Assembly: GCA_963718995.1 (NCBI GenBank) | Contig: CAVRAP010000015.1 | Location: forward strand, 97,891-161,890 | Direction of reading: 5' to 3' | DNA: 64,000 nucleotides | Source: UBA4744 sp963718995 | GTDB taxonomy: Bacteria > Actinomycetota > Acidimicrobiia > Spongiisociales > UBA4744 | The notes under the pieces: generated by a model | The model's database searches: none | The model's input: only the letters and a program-made list of their open reading frames with translations | What the model was told of the DNA's origin: nothing | Shown here: positions 34,217-42,376 of the stretch, one piece after another | Layout of the letters: each line of letters starts with the position of its first letter | Numbering within the stretch: the stretch's first letter is position 1 | Made by a program: the position numbers and the translations under genes

Positions 34217-35422
34217 TCACTCGCCCTCCCCGAGACGCTCTTCGGCCAGGGTTCGCAACCGGAGCGCCTGCAAACGGATGAATCCGCTGGCATCTGCCTG
34301 TTCGTACACATCGTCTTCTTCGAAGGTCACCGTCGCCTGGTCGTACAGCCCGAACGAGTCGGAACGGCGCCCTTCCACGTAGACCTGGCCTTTGTAGAGC
34401 TTCAGCCGGGCCTCGCCGCTCACGCGCCGTTGCACGTCGTCCATGAAGGCCTGCAGGGCCTCTCGCTCCGGCGCGAACCAGAAGCCGTTGTAGACCATCT
34501 CGGCGTAGCGGGGCACCAGCTCATCCCGCAGGTGCGCTACTTCGCGGTCCAGGGTGATCGATTCGACCGCTTTGTGCGCATGGTGCAGAATCGTTCCGCC
34601 GGGAGTCTCATAGACACCCCGGCTCTTCATCCCGACGAACCGATTCTCAACGATGTCGGCGCGACCGATGCCGTGTCTCCCCCCCACTTCGTTGAGTCGC
34701 CTCAACAGCTCAACCGGAGCAAGCGCTTCGCCGTCGACCGATACAGGATTTCCTTCTTCGTACCCGATCGTGATCCACTCCGGTTGGTCGGGGGCCAACT
34801 CCGGGTCGGTTGTCATGTTGAACATGCCCGCCGGGGGGGCTTCCCAAGGGTTCTCGAGCACACCGCCCTCATAGGAAATGTGCAGCAGGTTCGCATCCGT
34901 CGAATACGGTTTGTCTGGCGTGACCGGAATGGGGATCCCGTGCTGTTTTGCATAGGCAACGCAGTCGGCTCGACCGCGCAGTTTCCATTCTCGCCACGGG
35001 GCAATGACCTTGATGTCCGGCTTCAACGCATACGCCGAAAGCTCAAAGCGGACCTGATCGTTGCCCTTGCCGGTGGCACCGTGGGAAATAGCGTCTGCCC
35101 CGGTCTCCTCTGCCACTCTGATCAGCCCTTTCGTGATCACCGGGCGCGCCAGAGACGTTCCCAACAGGTAGTACCACTCGTACACCGCGTTGGCCCGCAG
35201 AGCCGGGAAAACAAAATCGGTAACAAACTCCTCGGTGAGGTCCTCCGCAATAGCCTCGACGGCCCCGGTCTGCAGCGCTTTAGTGCGAGCGGCTTCCACT
35301 TCGTCGCCCTGACCGACATCGGCCGTATAGGCAACAACCTCGGCCTGGTACTCCTCGATGAGCCATTTCAGGATCACCGACGTGTCCAGGCCCCCGGAAT
35401 AGGCCAGTACTACCTTCTTCAT
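34217..35422 (-). CDS. argG: argininosuccinate synthase
   Basis: This 401-residue enzyme joins citrulline and aspartate using ATP. VVLAYSGGLDTSVILKW is the PP-loop, and ADVGQGDEVEAARTKAL, ISHGATGKGNDQVRFE, PYSTDANLLHISYEGG and GRADIVENRFVGMKSRGVYETPGG are diagnostic. The ATG at 35422 overlaps the argR stop as ATGA. argH follows 52 bases after its stop. The three genes thus form an argR-argG-argH operon under the ARG-box-like palindrome before argR. Confidence 0.96.
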   Translation of the reverse strand: MKKVVLAYSGGLDTSVILKWLIEEYQAEVVAYTADVGQGDEVEAARTKALQTGAVEAIAEDLTEEFVTDFVFPALRANAVYEWYYLLGTSLARPVITKGLIRVAEETGADAISHGATGKGNDQVRFELSAYALKPDIKVIAPWREWKLRGRADCVAYAKQHGIPIPVTPDKPYSTDANLLHISYEGGVLENPWEAPPAGMFNMTTDPELAPDQPEWITIGYEEGNPVSVDGEALAPVELLRRLNEVGGRHGIGRADIVENRFVGMKSRGVYETPGGTILHHAHKAVESITLDREVAHLRDELVPRYAEMVYNGFWFAPEREALQAFMDDVQRRVSGEARLKLYKGQVYVEGRRSDSFGLYDQATVTFEEDDVYEQADASGFIRLQALRLRTLAEERLGEGE

Positions 35423-35886
35423 CGTCCAGCTCCTATGCGCTCCAGTTCCTTGGCCACTCGCCAACCCCCGACCTGTTCGTCGACGACGATCAATAACGTG
35501 TCGTCGCCGGCAACCGTGCCGAGCACTCCTCCGAGGACGGCTCCGTCGACCGCACTGGCGACAACCTGAGCGGCACCGGGTGGTGTTTTGATGACGACGA
35601 GACTGCCCGTCGAGGTGATCGTATTGGCAAATTGGGCCAGGGCTCTTGCAACGACCTCGCTGCTCGCATCCCCTGAAGGGGGTTCTTCGGGCAGGGTATA
35701 TCCGAAAAGCCCGTCGGACGAGCGCCGCTTGGCGGCCCCCATCTCCGTGAGGTCGCGAGATACGGTCGCCTGGGTGACCTGAAAGCCCTCCTCGTCGAGT
35801 TGCTCAACGAGGTCGCTCTGTCGCGTGATGTGTCTCGTCATGAGGATGCGCCGGATGGCTCGACGGCGTGCCGCGGTATTCTTCAT
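35419..35886 (-). CDS. argR: arginine repressor
   Basis: The 155-residue regulator has an N-terminal winged helix (RRRAIRRILMTRHITRQSDL, then GFQVTQATVSRDLTEMG, the recognition motif). The C-terminal hexamer and arginine-binding domain holds LGTVAGDDTLLIVV. With arginine bound it should repress arginine biosynthesis, including its own operon. The ATG at 35886 lies only six bases after a TATAAT box, with GAGGAG directly against it, so the transcript may start at or near the ATG. The frame is open to 36195, but that part is antisense to ogt. Confidence 0.93.
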   Translation of the reverse strand: MKNTAARRRAIRRILMTRHITRQSDLVEQLDEEGFQVTQATVSRDLTEMGAAKRRSSDGLFGYTLPEEPPSGDASSEVVARALAQFANTITSTGSLVVIKTPPGAAQVVASAVDGAVLGGVLGTVAGDDTLLIVVDEQVGGWRVAKELERIGAGR

Positions 35887-35892
35887 CTCCTC

Positions 35893-35914
35893 ATTATACG
35901 CATATCCGCATAGA
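35893..35914 (-). promoter_or_regulatory. ARG-box-like operator overlapping the argR -10 box
   Basis: Read on the minus strand, this 22-base site matches the argC site in 19 of 22 positions. The right arm CGTATAAT is exact, and the left arm is degenerate (TCTATGCG). TATAAT (35898-35893) is its last part and ends six bases before the argR ATG, so bound ArgR would cover the promoter. Confidence 0.65.
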
Positions 35915-35927
35915 GCGGCGAGTCGGT

Positions 35928-36521
35928 CTATCGTACGGAGCCCTCGAGTCGTAGCAGGTACGCCTTGCGGTCGGTCCCGCCGGCGTAGCCGCCCAGACCT
36001 CCCCCGCTCCGCAGGACCCGGTGGCAGGGAATGATGACCGGGATCGGATTGCCGCCCAGGGCTTGACCGGCCGCCCTGGCACCCTTTGGCCGACCCGCCT
36101 GCCCGGCAACGTCCTGGTACGTCGACACGCTGCCATAGGGGATACGGGCCGTGACCTCGAGTATGTGCCGCCGGAATCCGCCGATGAGGGTCCAATCGAG
36201 CGGGAGATTGAAGTGATCCCGATGCCCGGCGAAGTACTCACGCAGCTCGATCTTCACGCCGGCCAGCCGATCCGGGAACTCGAGAATTCGTGGTGACACG
36301 CGGTCGGCCAGGTCGGTCAGCACCGCCGTTTCGTTATCGAACCCTATGCGCAACAGACCCGCCGGCGAGGCTGCCAGGAGGAGAACCCCGATCGGTGAAT
36401 CCATAGTGGTGTAGGCAATGTCGACCAGTTTCCCGGCGGCACCAACAAACCGCTCGGCCGCAGCGGTCGCCGGGACGGTCAAGTCGCCGAGGTTGGTGAG
36501 TGCACGTTCCACATCGTTCAT
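35928..36521 (-). CDS. ogt: methylated-DNA--protein-cysteine S-methyltransferase
   Basis: This 197-residue suicide repair protein takes the methyl group from O6-methylguanine. RIPYGSVSTYQDVA, GARAAGQALGGNPIPVIIPCHRVLRSGGGLGGYAGG (active Cys in PCHR) and RKAYLLRLEG are characteristic of the DNA-binding and catalytic part. A helical N-terminal extension of about 35 residues precedes the usual start of the family domain (DIAYTTMDSPIG). The start overlaps the stop of the ECF sigma factor gene by four bases, so the two are co-translated. Confidence 0.93.
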   Translation of the reverse strand: MNDVERALTNLGDLTVPATAAAERFVGAAGKLVDIAYTTMDSPIGVLLLAASPAGLLRIGFDNETAVLTDLADRVSPRILEFPDRLAGVKIELREYFAGHRDHFNLPLDWTLIGGFRRHILEVTARIPYGSVSTYQDVAGQAGRPKGARAAGQALGGNPIPVIIPCHRVLRSGGGLGGYAGGTDRKAYLLRLEGSVR

Positions 36522-37012
36522 ATCCGGTAGTCCTCTCGCAGCTTGCTGAGACCGGCGCGCACGTTCTGTCGGGCAGCGGACTCAGAACAACCAATTACCT
36601 CTCCAATGGACCGATACGGGAGGTCCTCGACATACCGCAGAACGATCGACGATCGCTGCTTGGCTGGGAGCTCTTTCACCCTGGCCCACAACGCTTGGTC
36701 AACCAGATCAGGTTCTTGCGGGTCCCCCGGGTCCGGAACTTCGGCCATGGATATGCCGGTCCGCTCCCGCCGCCGATGGGCATCGATTGCCTTGTGGTGG
36801 GCGATCGCGAACAACCAACCCCGCAAGTTGGATGCATCGCTGAGATCTGGATAGGCACCCAGAGCAGCCAGGAAGGTTTCTTGGAAACAGTCGTCAGCCT
36901 CGTTGCGGCCCACCGAAGCCGCGAGAAACCGATAGATATCTTCCCGGTGGATATCCAGGAGCGTTTGGAAAGGTGGCAGCTTCACATCAGGTATAACGGT
37001 GGCCGTGGCCAA
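36518..37012 (-). CDS. ECF-type sigma factor coupled to ogt
   Basis: The protein has 164 residues. Region 2 contains DIYRFLAASVGRNEADDCFQETFLAAL and NLRGWLFAIAHHKAIDAHRRR. Region 4 contains LPAKQRSSIVLRYVEDLPYRSIGEVIGCSESAARQNVRAGLSKLR. No anti-sigma gene is adjacent: the next gene, four bases overlapping, is ogt. Control of a DNA-alkylation response is therefore plausible but not shown. The start is TTG at 37012 with no good ribosome site. It follows the flavin-type oxidase gene by nine bases. Confidence 0.88.
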   Translation of the reverse strand: MATATVIPDVKLPPFQTLLDIHREDIYRFLAASVGRNEADDCFQETFLAALGAYPDLSDASNLRGWLFAIAHHKAIDAHRRRERTGISMAEVPDPGDPQEPDLVDQALWARVKELPAKQRSSIVLRYVEDLPYRSIGEVIGCSESAARQNVRAGLSKLREDYRI

Positions 37013-37021
37013 AACGTGAGA

Positions 37022-37510
37022 TCACGAACTCTCCAGTTCGCCCGCGGCCGCCGCCAGTCGCTCGACCGGAATGGTGCCTGCCCGGGCAAACCCGCCGACG
37101 TAGCGGGCCTCGTGAATGACGATGCGGAAGAGCGAGAAGTCACCCAGGGCAAGGCGGGGAGCGGCGTCGGGGAGCCGGGAGAGATATACCTGCCAGTGAT
37201 CCCCGAACTCCGGGGCGGTCCGCTCGACGATTTCCGCCGTCCCCTTGATGCTCAACCGCCCGAGGGTCTGTGGATCACCATCGCCCGGATCGGGCTCCGA
37301 AATGACCAGGGCAACCCGTGGTTCTGTGATCAGATTCCTGGTGTGGGCGGATAGCCCGCTGAGAAACAGCACCAGGCTGGTCGCGTCGGGCGCAGGCGCA
37401 TAGGCGACCATGGAGGCTGCCGGGCCGTCTTCCCCGAGCGTTGCCAGAGCGGCCCAGCGGTGGGCCACCAACAATCGAGCAGCACCCAACTCGAACCCGC
37501 TAGTACTCAT
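37022..37510 (-). CDS. pyridoxamine 5'-phosphate oxidase-like FMN/heme-binding protein
   Basis: This 162-residue split-barrel protein has LLVAHRWAALATLGEDGPAASMVAYA, LFLSGLSAHTRNLITEPRVALVI and LGRLSIKGTAEIV, then FRIVIHEARYVGGFARA. That order is typical of the HugZ-like branch of the PNPOx superfamily, which binds FMN or heme. No proof of a pyridoxine role. It heads a likely operon with the ECF factor and ogt on the minus strand. The stretch upstream (37511-37713) has a 7-bp hairpin at 37523-37542 and no gene that I can support. Confidence 0.78.
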   Translation of the reverse strand: MSTSGFELGAARLLVAHRWAALATLGEDGPAASMVAYAPAPDATSLVLFLSGLSAHTRNLITEPRVALVISEPDPGDGDPQTLGRLSIKGTAEIVERTAPEFGDHWQVYLSRLPDAAPRLALGDFSLFRIVIHEARYVGGFARAGTIPVERLAAAAGELESS

Positions 37511-37713
37511 CGGGCGAGATTAGCGGCCGCAAAGACGGCCGCACGAGGCGGGCCAGCCATCCAACGACCCTCCGGGCGTCCCATGGGACTCCATCCGATA
37601 GCAAGACCCCTCCCGGCAAGCGACAGCGGGGGCGCGGCTTGGCCGATAGCGGGCGGGTAGATGCGTGTGGCGTCCTGGGGCGAAGCGCCGGATGCGGCCT
37701 TTGAGGCTTCTTG

Positions 37714-37932
37714 TCAGGCTTCGTGGTACTCGAAGACCTCGTCGAGCGGGACGTTGAAGGTTCGAGCGATCTTGAAAGCGGTTTCAAGTGAAGGTGTGAA
37801 TCGTCCTTGTTCGATGGCGATGATCGTCTGTCTGGTCACGTCGGACTTCGACGCTAGGTCGGCCTGAGTCATCTGGTCGGCGTTGAAGCGATGGGCCCTG
37901 ACTGAGTTTGTTATCCGGGTCTTACGAGCCAA
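37714..37932 (-). CDS. small XRE family transcriptional regulator
   Basis: This is a 72-residue helix-turn-helix protein. QMTQADLASKSDVTRQTIIAIEQGRFTPSLETAFKIARTFNVPLDEVF is the whole Cro/XRE domain, like the YozG/YgzD type, which is usually coupled to a small membrane protein. The start is TTG at 37932, inside the end of the upstream membrane gene (11-base overlap). The pair is likely a self-contained module in which the regulator controls its own operon. Confidence 0.85.
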   Translation of the reverse strand: MARKTRITNSVRAHRFNADQMTQADLASKSDVTRQTIIAIEQGRFTPSLETAFKIARTFNVPLDEVFEYHEA

Positions 37933-38320
37933 GGGGCAATCCCGTTCGGTAGAGGACGATCTTGGTCGCATCCGTGACGAGTTCCGCCAGCACCAACACC
38001 CCGAGGGCGGCATGAGCGATCCAGAAGTGCTCCGTTTCGGCCATGGCGAGAACCAGGACCACCAGCAATCCGGTCCCGAGAACGTATCCGCCTATGTACT
38101 CGCCGAACCTGTCTATCTTCCGGTCGCGCTCGTCTGAGCCATCGACTTGCCTTGTCACGACTGCGAGCAGGATGTGGCTGACCACGATGAGAGCGACGAA
38201 CACTATGACCATCACTATCAGAAGATCCTGGTAATCGATCTTGCTGATGGGGGTAGTAGCGGCATCACCGAGGATCTTGATGGCGTACCAGCCGTAGATG
38301 AGCACCGTGGCAGCCGCCAT
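37922..38320 (-). CDS. four-helix membrane protein paired with XRE regulator
   Basis: The protein has 132 residues and four hydrophobic helices (about 2-20, 31-55, 74-95 and 97-115). A charged loop, RQVDGSDERDRKIDRFGEYIGG, lies between helices 2 and 3. The DERDRKI-type loop between two helix pairs is a feature of DUF2178-like proteins that commonly precede a YozG-type regulator. Function unknown. The ATG at 38320 could be preceded by a longer open frame, but that part is not hydrophobic or protein-like. Confidence 0.7.
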   Translation of the reverse strand: MAAATVLIYGWYAIKILGDAATTPISKIDYQDLLIVMVIVFVALIVVSHILLAVVTRQVDGSDERDRKIDRFGEYIGGYVLGTGLLVVLVLAMAETEHFWIAHAALGVLVLAELVTDATKIVLYRTGLPLGS

Positions 38321-38410
38321 CGGTCCTGGCGCCCTCGATGTGGAAGCTCGGCCCGCCCTGCGTGATCCGCGAGTACGCCCCCTCCCTGAGGCGGAACGTT
38401 CCGAAAAAAC

Positions 38411-39214
38411 TCAGCGGTGCAGCTTGGCGACTCGCTTGGACATCTCTTTGAAGATGTGGTTAAAGGAGGGGGGCGGACCCATCTGAAGCGTTTTCCCGTC
38501 GAGGAAGACGCAGTCGGACTGCCCGCACGCCATCATGGCCGACTGCTCGGTGGTTTCGACACTCTCGAACACGACATCATCACCCAATGCCGCCGCCGCC
38601 CGCTTCGCTCGCTCATAAACCAGGTTGCAGGACGGACACCAACCGTTGACAAAGGCGGTCACCGCGACTTTGCCCTCTACCTTCGCCGGCTTGGGGCCTT
38701 GCTCAATCCAGCGTGGAGCACTGGCGTCCGGCGCGAACGGTTTCCACACCAAGACCTGCCGTCCCTGTCGATCGGCCTGCTCGTAGCCGTGCTTCTTGAA
38801 CCACGCAGCCTTCATCCAGAACGGCAAAGCAACCCCCCACGCCGCCATCCCTTTGGCTCCCAGGTTCGCGGCGTCGTGTTCCGCCGCTGCCAGCAAGGCC
38901 GTGCCCACCCCCACGCCTTGCTGTTTGCCAACACCCTGCTTATAGCCGTGTACCCAGATGCACATGACCATGAAGAGGCCGGAGCCGAGGGCCATCGAGT
39001 GTTCGATGGGAAGGTACTGGATCATGCCAATCGGCCGGGCGTCTTCGTTGATGGCCAGCTTGACCCGCAGACCCCGGTCCCGCATCGTGCGGTACCAGCG
39101 AGCCTTGTGGTCCCCGGCCTCCTCCATCTCGTCAGACCAGTCCTCGAGACACACCAGGTAGGAATCTTCGTACTCGGGCGAGAGATCGACTATCTCCATC
39201 TGCACCTCCGGCAT
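38411..39214 (-). CDS. GNAT acetyltransferase fused to YoaP-like thioredoxin domain
   Basis: This 267-residue protein has an N-terminal acetyltransferase part (about 5-165) with VGVGTALLAAAEHDAANLGAKGMAAWG as the CoA loop and FKKHGYEQ near its end. A thioredoxin-like YoaP domain (about 183-260) follows, with CPSC in FVNGWCPSCNLVYERAK. The C-terminal block FLDGKTLQMGPPPS is the YoaP mark. Known YoaP-type proteins share this order. The acetyl acceptor is not known. The CxxC could respond to redox state. Confidence 0.82.
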   Translation of the reverse strand: MPEVQMEIVDLSPEYEDSYLVCLEDWSDEMEEAGDHKARWYRTMRDRGLRVKLAINEDARPIGMIQYLPIEHSMALGSGLFMVMCIWVHGYKQGVGKQQGVGVGTALLAAAEHDAANLGAKGMAAWGVALPFWMKAAWFKKHGYEQADRQGRQVLVWKPFAPDASAPRWIEQGPKPAKVEGKVAVTAFVNGWCPSCNLVYERAKRAAAALGDDVVFESVETTEQSAMMACGQSDCVFLDGKTLQMGPPPSFNHIFKEMSKRVAKLHR

Positions 39215-39330
39215 GGTTCAAAAGCTACACCCAACCTGACGAGGCAACCAGGAGATGGTCCGGGCAGTGACCTGGTCCCGAAATGGACCGAGGGGTAGTG
39301 TCGCCCTGCCCACCCACGAAGGAGAAGTGG

Positions 39331-40287
39331 ATGCAGATCCAATTCCCACCGATTGAACCTTACGAAAGCGGCATGATGGACGTCGGTGACGGGCACCGGA
39401 TCTATTGGGAATGCTGCGGGAATCCCAACGGGAAGCCGGCACTGTTCCTGCACGGTGGACCCGGGTCCGGTTGCACGTCGGGCCAGCGGCGCTTCTTCGA
39501 TCCGGACGCCTACCGGGCCATCCTTTTCGATCAACGTGGGTCGGGTCGGAGTCGGCCGTTGCCCGATGAGGAAAGGGCCGATCTCACAACCAACACGACC
39601 GGGCACCTGATCGCAGATATCGAAGCGTTACGCCTTCACCTGGAGGTCGACCGTTGGACCATCCTGGGTATGTCCTGGGGGACGACGCTGGCCCTGGCCT
39701 ACAGCCAGGCTCATCCAAACAAGGTCGATGCGCTGGTATTGGCTCTGGTGACCACAACATCCCGGCGCGAGGTGGAATGGCTGACTCGCGACGTTGGCCG
39801 GGTCTTTCCGCAGCAATGGGACGAGTTCGCGGGCGGGGTACCGGCCGGGTTGCGGCACCTACCCCTGGTCGATGCCTACGCTCTCTTGCTAGCCGACCCC
39901 GACCCGGCCGTTCGCGATCTGGCTGCGAGACAATGGTGCGCCTGGGAAGATGCTCATGTCTCGCTCACCCCGGGCCATCGCCCCAACCCTCGTTATCAGG
40001 ACCCGGAATTCCGCTTGCGTTTCGCCCGGCTGGTCACGCACTACTGGCGGAACTCGGCCTTTCTCGAAGAGGGCCAGCTCCTCCGGGATGCATCGCTCCT
40101 CAACGGCATCCCCGGCGTTCTCATCCACGGCCGCTACGACGTCAGTAGTCCACTCGAGACTGCCTGGCGACTCTCCCGCCAATGGGCCACCAGTGAGCTC
40201 CAGGTTCTCGAAGACGCAGGCCACGGCGGCGGCGAAAGCCTCCTGGCCGCCATCAACGATGGCCTGGCCCGTTTCGCCACAGGCTGA
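39331..40287 (+). CDS. pip: proline iminopeptidase
   Basis: This 318-residue alpha/beta hydrolase releases N-terminal proline from peptides. LFLHGGPGSGC is the oxyanion loop, FDQRGSGRSRP follows, GMSWGTTLALAYS holds the nucleophile Ser, HGRYDVSSPLE the Asp and EDAGHGGGE the His. These are family S33 marks. A strong GAAGGAGAAG precedes the ATG at 39331. The protein length is typical. The gene converges on argB, with 34 bases between. Confidence 0.93.
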   Translation: MQIQFPPIEPYESGMMDVGDGHRIYWECCGNPNGKPALFLHGGPGSGCTSGQRRFFDPDAYRAILFDQRGSGRSRPLPDEERADLTTNTTGHLIADIEALRLHLEVDRWTILGMSWGTTLALAYSQAHPNKVDALVLALVTTTSRREVEWLTRDVGRVFPQQWDEFAGGVPAGLRHLPLVDAYALLLADPDPAVRDLAARQWCAWEDAHVSLTPGHRPNPRYQDPEFRLRFARLVTHYWRNSAFLEEGQLLRDASLLNGIPGVLIHGRYDVSSPLETAWRLSRQWATSELQVLEDAGHGGGESLLAAINDGLARFATG

Positions 40288-40321
40288 GACGGAGCTGAAT
40301 CCTCGGGATCAGGGAAGCCGG

Positions 40322-41230
40322 TCAGTCGTCCGTGTCCTGTCGGATCATCGTCCCGATTCCTTCCGGAGTGAAGATCTCTAAAAGTAATGCGTGCTGGATC
40401 CGACCGTCGAGGATATGCGCTCGGCGGACGCCACCCTCCATTGCCGATACGCAAGAATCCAACTTGGGCAGCATCCCACCGACCACCGATCCGCTGTTGA
40501 GCAGGTCCCTGCCCTCCGACAGGCTCATCTTCTGGATCAGGCTCCCTTCGTCATCGGCGTGGCGATAGAGACCCTCAACATCGGTCAAGTACACAAGTTT
40601 CTCCGCATCGAGCGCACCTGCCAAAACCCCCGCCGCAGTATCGGCGTTGAGGTTGTAGACCTGCCCGTCGTCCATCCCGCGGGCCAGCGGCGCAATCACC
40701 GGCACCAGGCCGTGCTCGAACATCCCGTAGATGATCTCGGGATCAACCCGGGTGACTTCGCCAACGAACCCGAGGCGCGGGTCCTTCTGCCGGGCGGAGA
40801 GCAGTCCCCCATCGATACCAGTGATCCCTGCCGCCCTCGCATCGTGGCCGATGAGGAGCCGGACGATATCGGGATTGACCTCGCCCGCCAGGACCGACTG
40901 CACGACCTTGACGGTCTGGGAATCCGAGACCCGCAAACCGTCAACCCACTGGGATTCGATGCCGGCCCTTCGCAACGATTCGTTGATCTGCGGACCGCCC
41001 CCATGAACCACAACCACCTTGATCCCGACGAGGGAAAGGAGGGTGACGTCGCCCGCGAAGCTGTGCCGGAGATGTTCGTCGACCATGGCCGAACCACCGT
41101 ATTTGACGACGACGGTCTTCCCGCGAAAGGCCTGGATGTAAGGCATAGCCTCCATGAGAATGCGGGCTTTTCCCATCGTGGTCGCAATGCGAGACTTGGT
41201 CACGCTCGGGGAGGAATGACCGATTGCCAT
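40322..41230 (-). CDS. argB: acetylglutamate kinase
   Basis: This 302-residue enzyme phosphorylates N-acetylglutamate, the second step of arginine synthesis. TVVVKYGGSAMVDEHLRHSFAGDVTLLSLVGIKVVVVHGGGPQI is the nucleotide-binding front. GLRVSDSQTVKVVQSVLAG, NADTAAGVLAGALDAEKLVYLTDVEGLY and GGMLPKLDSCVSAMEGGVRRAHI complete the family. It follows argC on the same strand after 37 bases. argJ, which often lies between argC and argB, is missing here and elsewhere in the window. Confidence 0.95.
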   Translation of the reverse strand: MAIGHSSPSVTKSRIATTMGKARILMEAMPYIQAFRGKTVVVKYGGSAMVDEHLRHSFAGDVTLLSLVGIKVVVVHGGGPQINESLRRAGIESQWVDGLRVSDSQTVKVVQSVLAGEVNPDIVRLLIGHDARAAGITGIDGGLLSARQKDPRLGFVGEVTRVDPEIIYGMFEHGLVPVIAPLARGMDDGQVYNLNADTAAGVLAGALDAEKLVYLTDVEGLYRHADDEGSLIQKMSLSEGRDLLNSGSVVGGMLPKLDSCVSAMEGGVRRAHILDGRIQHALLLEIFTPEGIGTMIRQDTDD

Positions 41231-41267
41231 TACCGGCCTCCCGAAGCCGATGGAACAAGGCGGCTGG

Positions 41268-42314
41268 TCATGGCATCCATCCGGACACCGGAAGTCCCAT
41301 TGCCTCGTCGATACCCAGCATCAGGTTGGCGACCTGGATGGCCTGTCCTGCAGCTCCCTTGATCAGGTTGTCGATGGCCGCCAGAATGATGGCCCGGCCC
41401 GTCGATTCGTCGACAAAGGCCGCGAGCATCGCCCGGTTGGAGCCCACCACCCAGCGGGTTTGAGGAGACCCGTCGATCACCTCGACGAAGGTGGACTCTC
41501 CATAGACCTGCTCCAAAGCCTCAACCAGTTCACTTCGCCCAACCGGCTCGGTGAGTAGGGCAGTTGCCGTCGACAAAATGCCCCGCTGCATGGGCACCAG
41601 ATGCGGAGTGAAGGTCGCAGAAACTCGCGGAATTCCTGATGCCAGCTCGAGAGCCATCTCGATCTCAGGCCTATGCCGGTGATGCCCGACCGAGTAGGCA
41701 CCGACGTTCCCATCGATGGCTCCAAACTGCAGCTCTTCGCGAAGGGACCTTCCGGCGCCAGAGACACCCGATAATGCGTTCACGACGATCCCAACGGGTT
41801 GGATCAACCGCGCCGCGAGGAGCGGCGCCAGACCGAGAACGGCGGCCGTGGGATAACAACCGGGAACTGCAACACGATCGGCCCCCTGCAGGGAACCCCT
41901 AAACAGTTCCGGCAGCCCGTAGGGCCACTCCCCCAGACTGTCCGGGAACGGGTGGGGTTCTCCGTAGGCTGATTGGTAGCGTTCAGGAGTGTTAAGACGG
42001 TAGTCACTTCCGAGATCCACGACCCGTACCTGCCGCTCCAGCAACTCCCGGGCGACTCCTGCCGACGCGCCGTGCGGCAGAGCCAGGAACGCAAGATCAA
42101 CGGGTGGCACGGCACCCGGATCGGTAGACGCGAGGATTCGTTCGCCACCTGACAAATGGGGATGGACATCGGCGAGCTTGCGGCCGGACCTCGTGTTGGC
42201 CCCGAGATATTGGACATCGAGGGCCAGGTGATTGTCGAGGAGCCGCAGCAGCTCACCACCGGCATAACCGGAAGCGCCGAGGACCGCAACGCTATGACCC
42301 AATGAGACCCCCAT
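41268..42314 (-). CDS. argC: N-acetyl-gamma-glutamyl-phosphate reductase
   Basis: This 348-residue enzyme reduces acetylglutamyl phosphate with NADPH. VAVLGASGYAGGELLRLL is the dinucleotide loop. FLALPHGASAG, VDLGSDYRL, VAVPGCYPTAAVL (active Cys in GCYPT), SGVSGAGRS and HRHRPEIE (His) follow in order. It is the first gene of an argC-argB operon. The ATG at 42314 lies 15 bases after a TATAAT box within the palindromic operator. Confidence 0.95.
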   Translation of the reverse strand: MGVSLGHSVAVLGASGYAGGELLRLLDNHLALDVQYLGANTRSGRKLADVHPHLSGGERILASTDPGAVPPVDLAFLALPHGASAGVARELLERQVRVVDLGSDYRLNTPERYQSAYGEPHPFPDSLGEWPYGLPELFRGSLQGADRVAVPGCYPTAAVLGLAPLLAARLIQPVGIVVNALSGVSGAGRSLREELQFGAIDGNVGAYSVGHHRHRPEIEMALELASGIPRVSATFTPHLVPMQRGILSTATALLTEPVGRSELVEALEQVYGESTFVEVIDGSPQTRWVVGSNRAMLAAFVDESTGRAIILAAIDNLIKGAAGQAIQVANLMLGIDEAMGLPVSGWMP

Positions 42315-42328
42315 CCGAAGAGCCCAGG

Positions 42329-42350
42329 ATTATACGCATATCCGTATAAT
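42329..42350 (-). promoter_or_regulatory. ARG-box-like palindrome overlapping the argC -10 box
   Basis: An 8-bp perfect inverted repeat, ATTATACG and CGTATAAT, encloses a 6-base centre. On the minus strand TATAAT (42334-42329) is the -10 box, and TTGCGT 17 bases above it could be -35. The same site, 19 of 22 alike, lies before argR. That makes an ArgR operator likely. Confidence 0.7.
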
Positions 42351-42376
42351 TACGCAAGCCGGCCGACCGGGAACAG

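Noticed and set aside
33914..35569. 551-codon plus-strand frame over argH and argG
   Set aside because: It is wholly antisense to two unmistakable enzymes. Composition is shadow-like, and there is no start context.
37511..37713. possible small gene or RNA in the 203-base gap
   Set aside because: Only a short hairpin (37523-37542) is visible. No open frame with a start signal and no tRNA-like fold were found.
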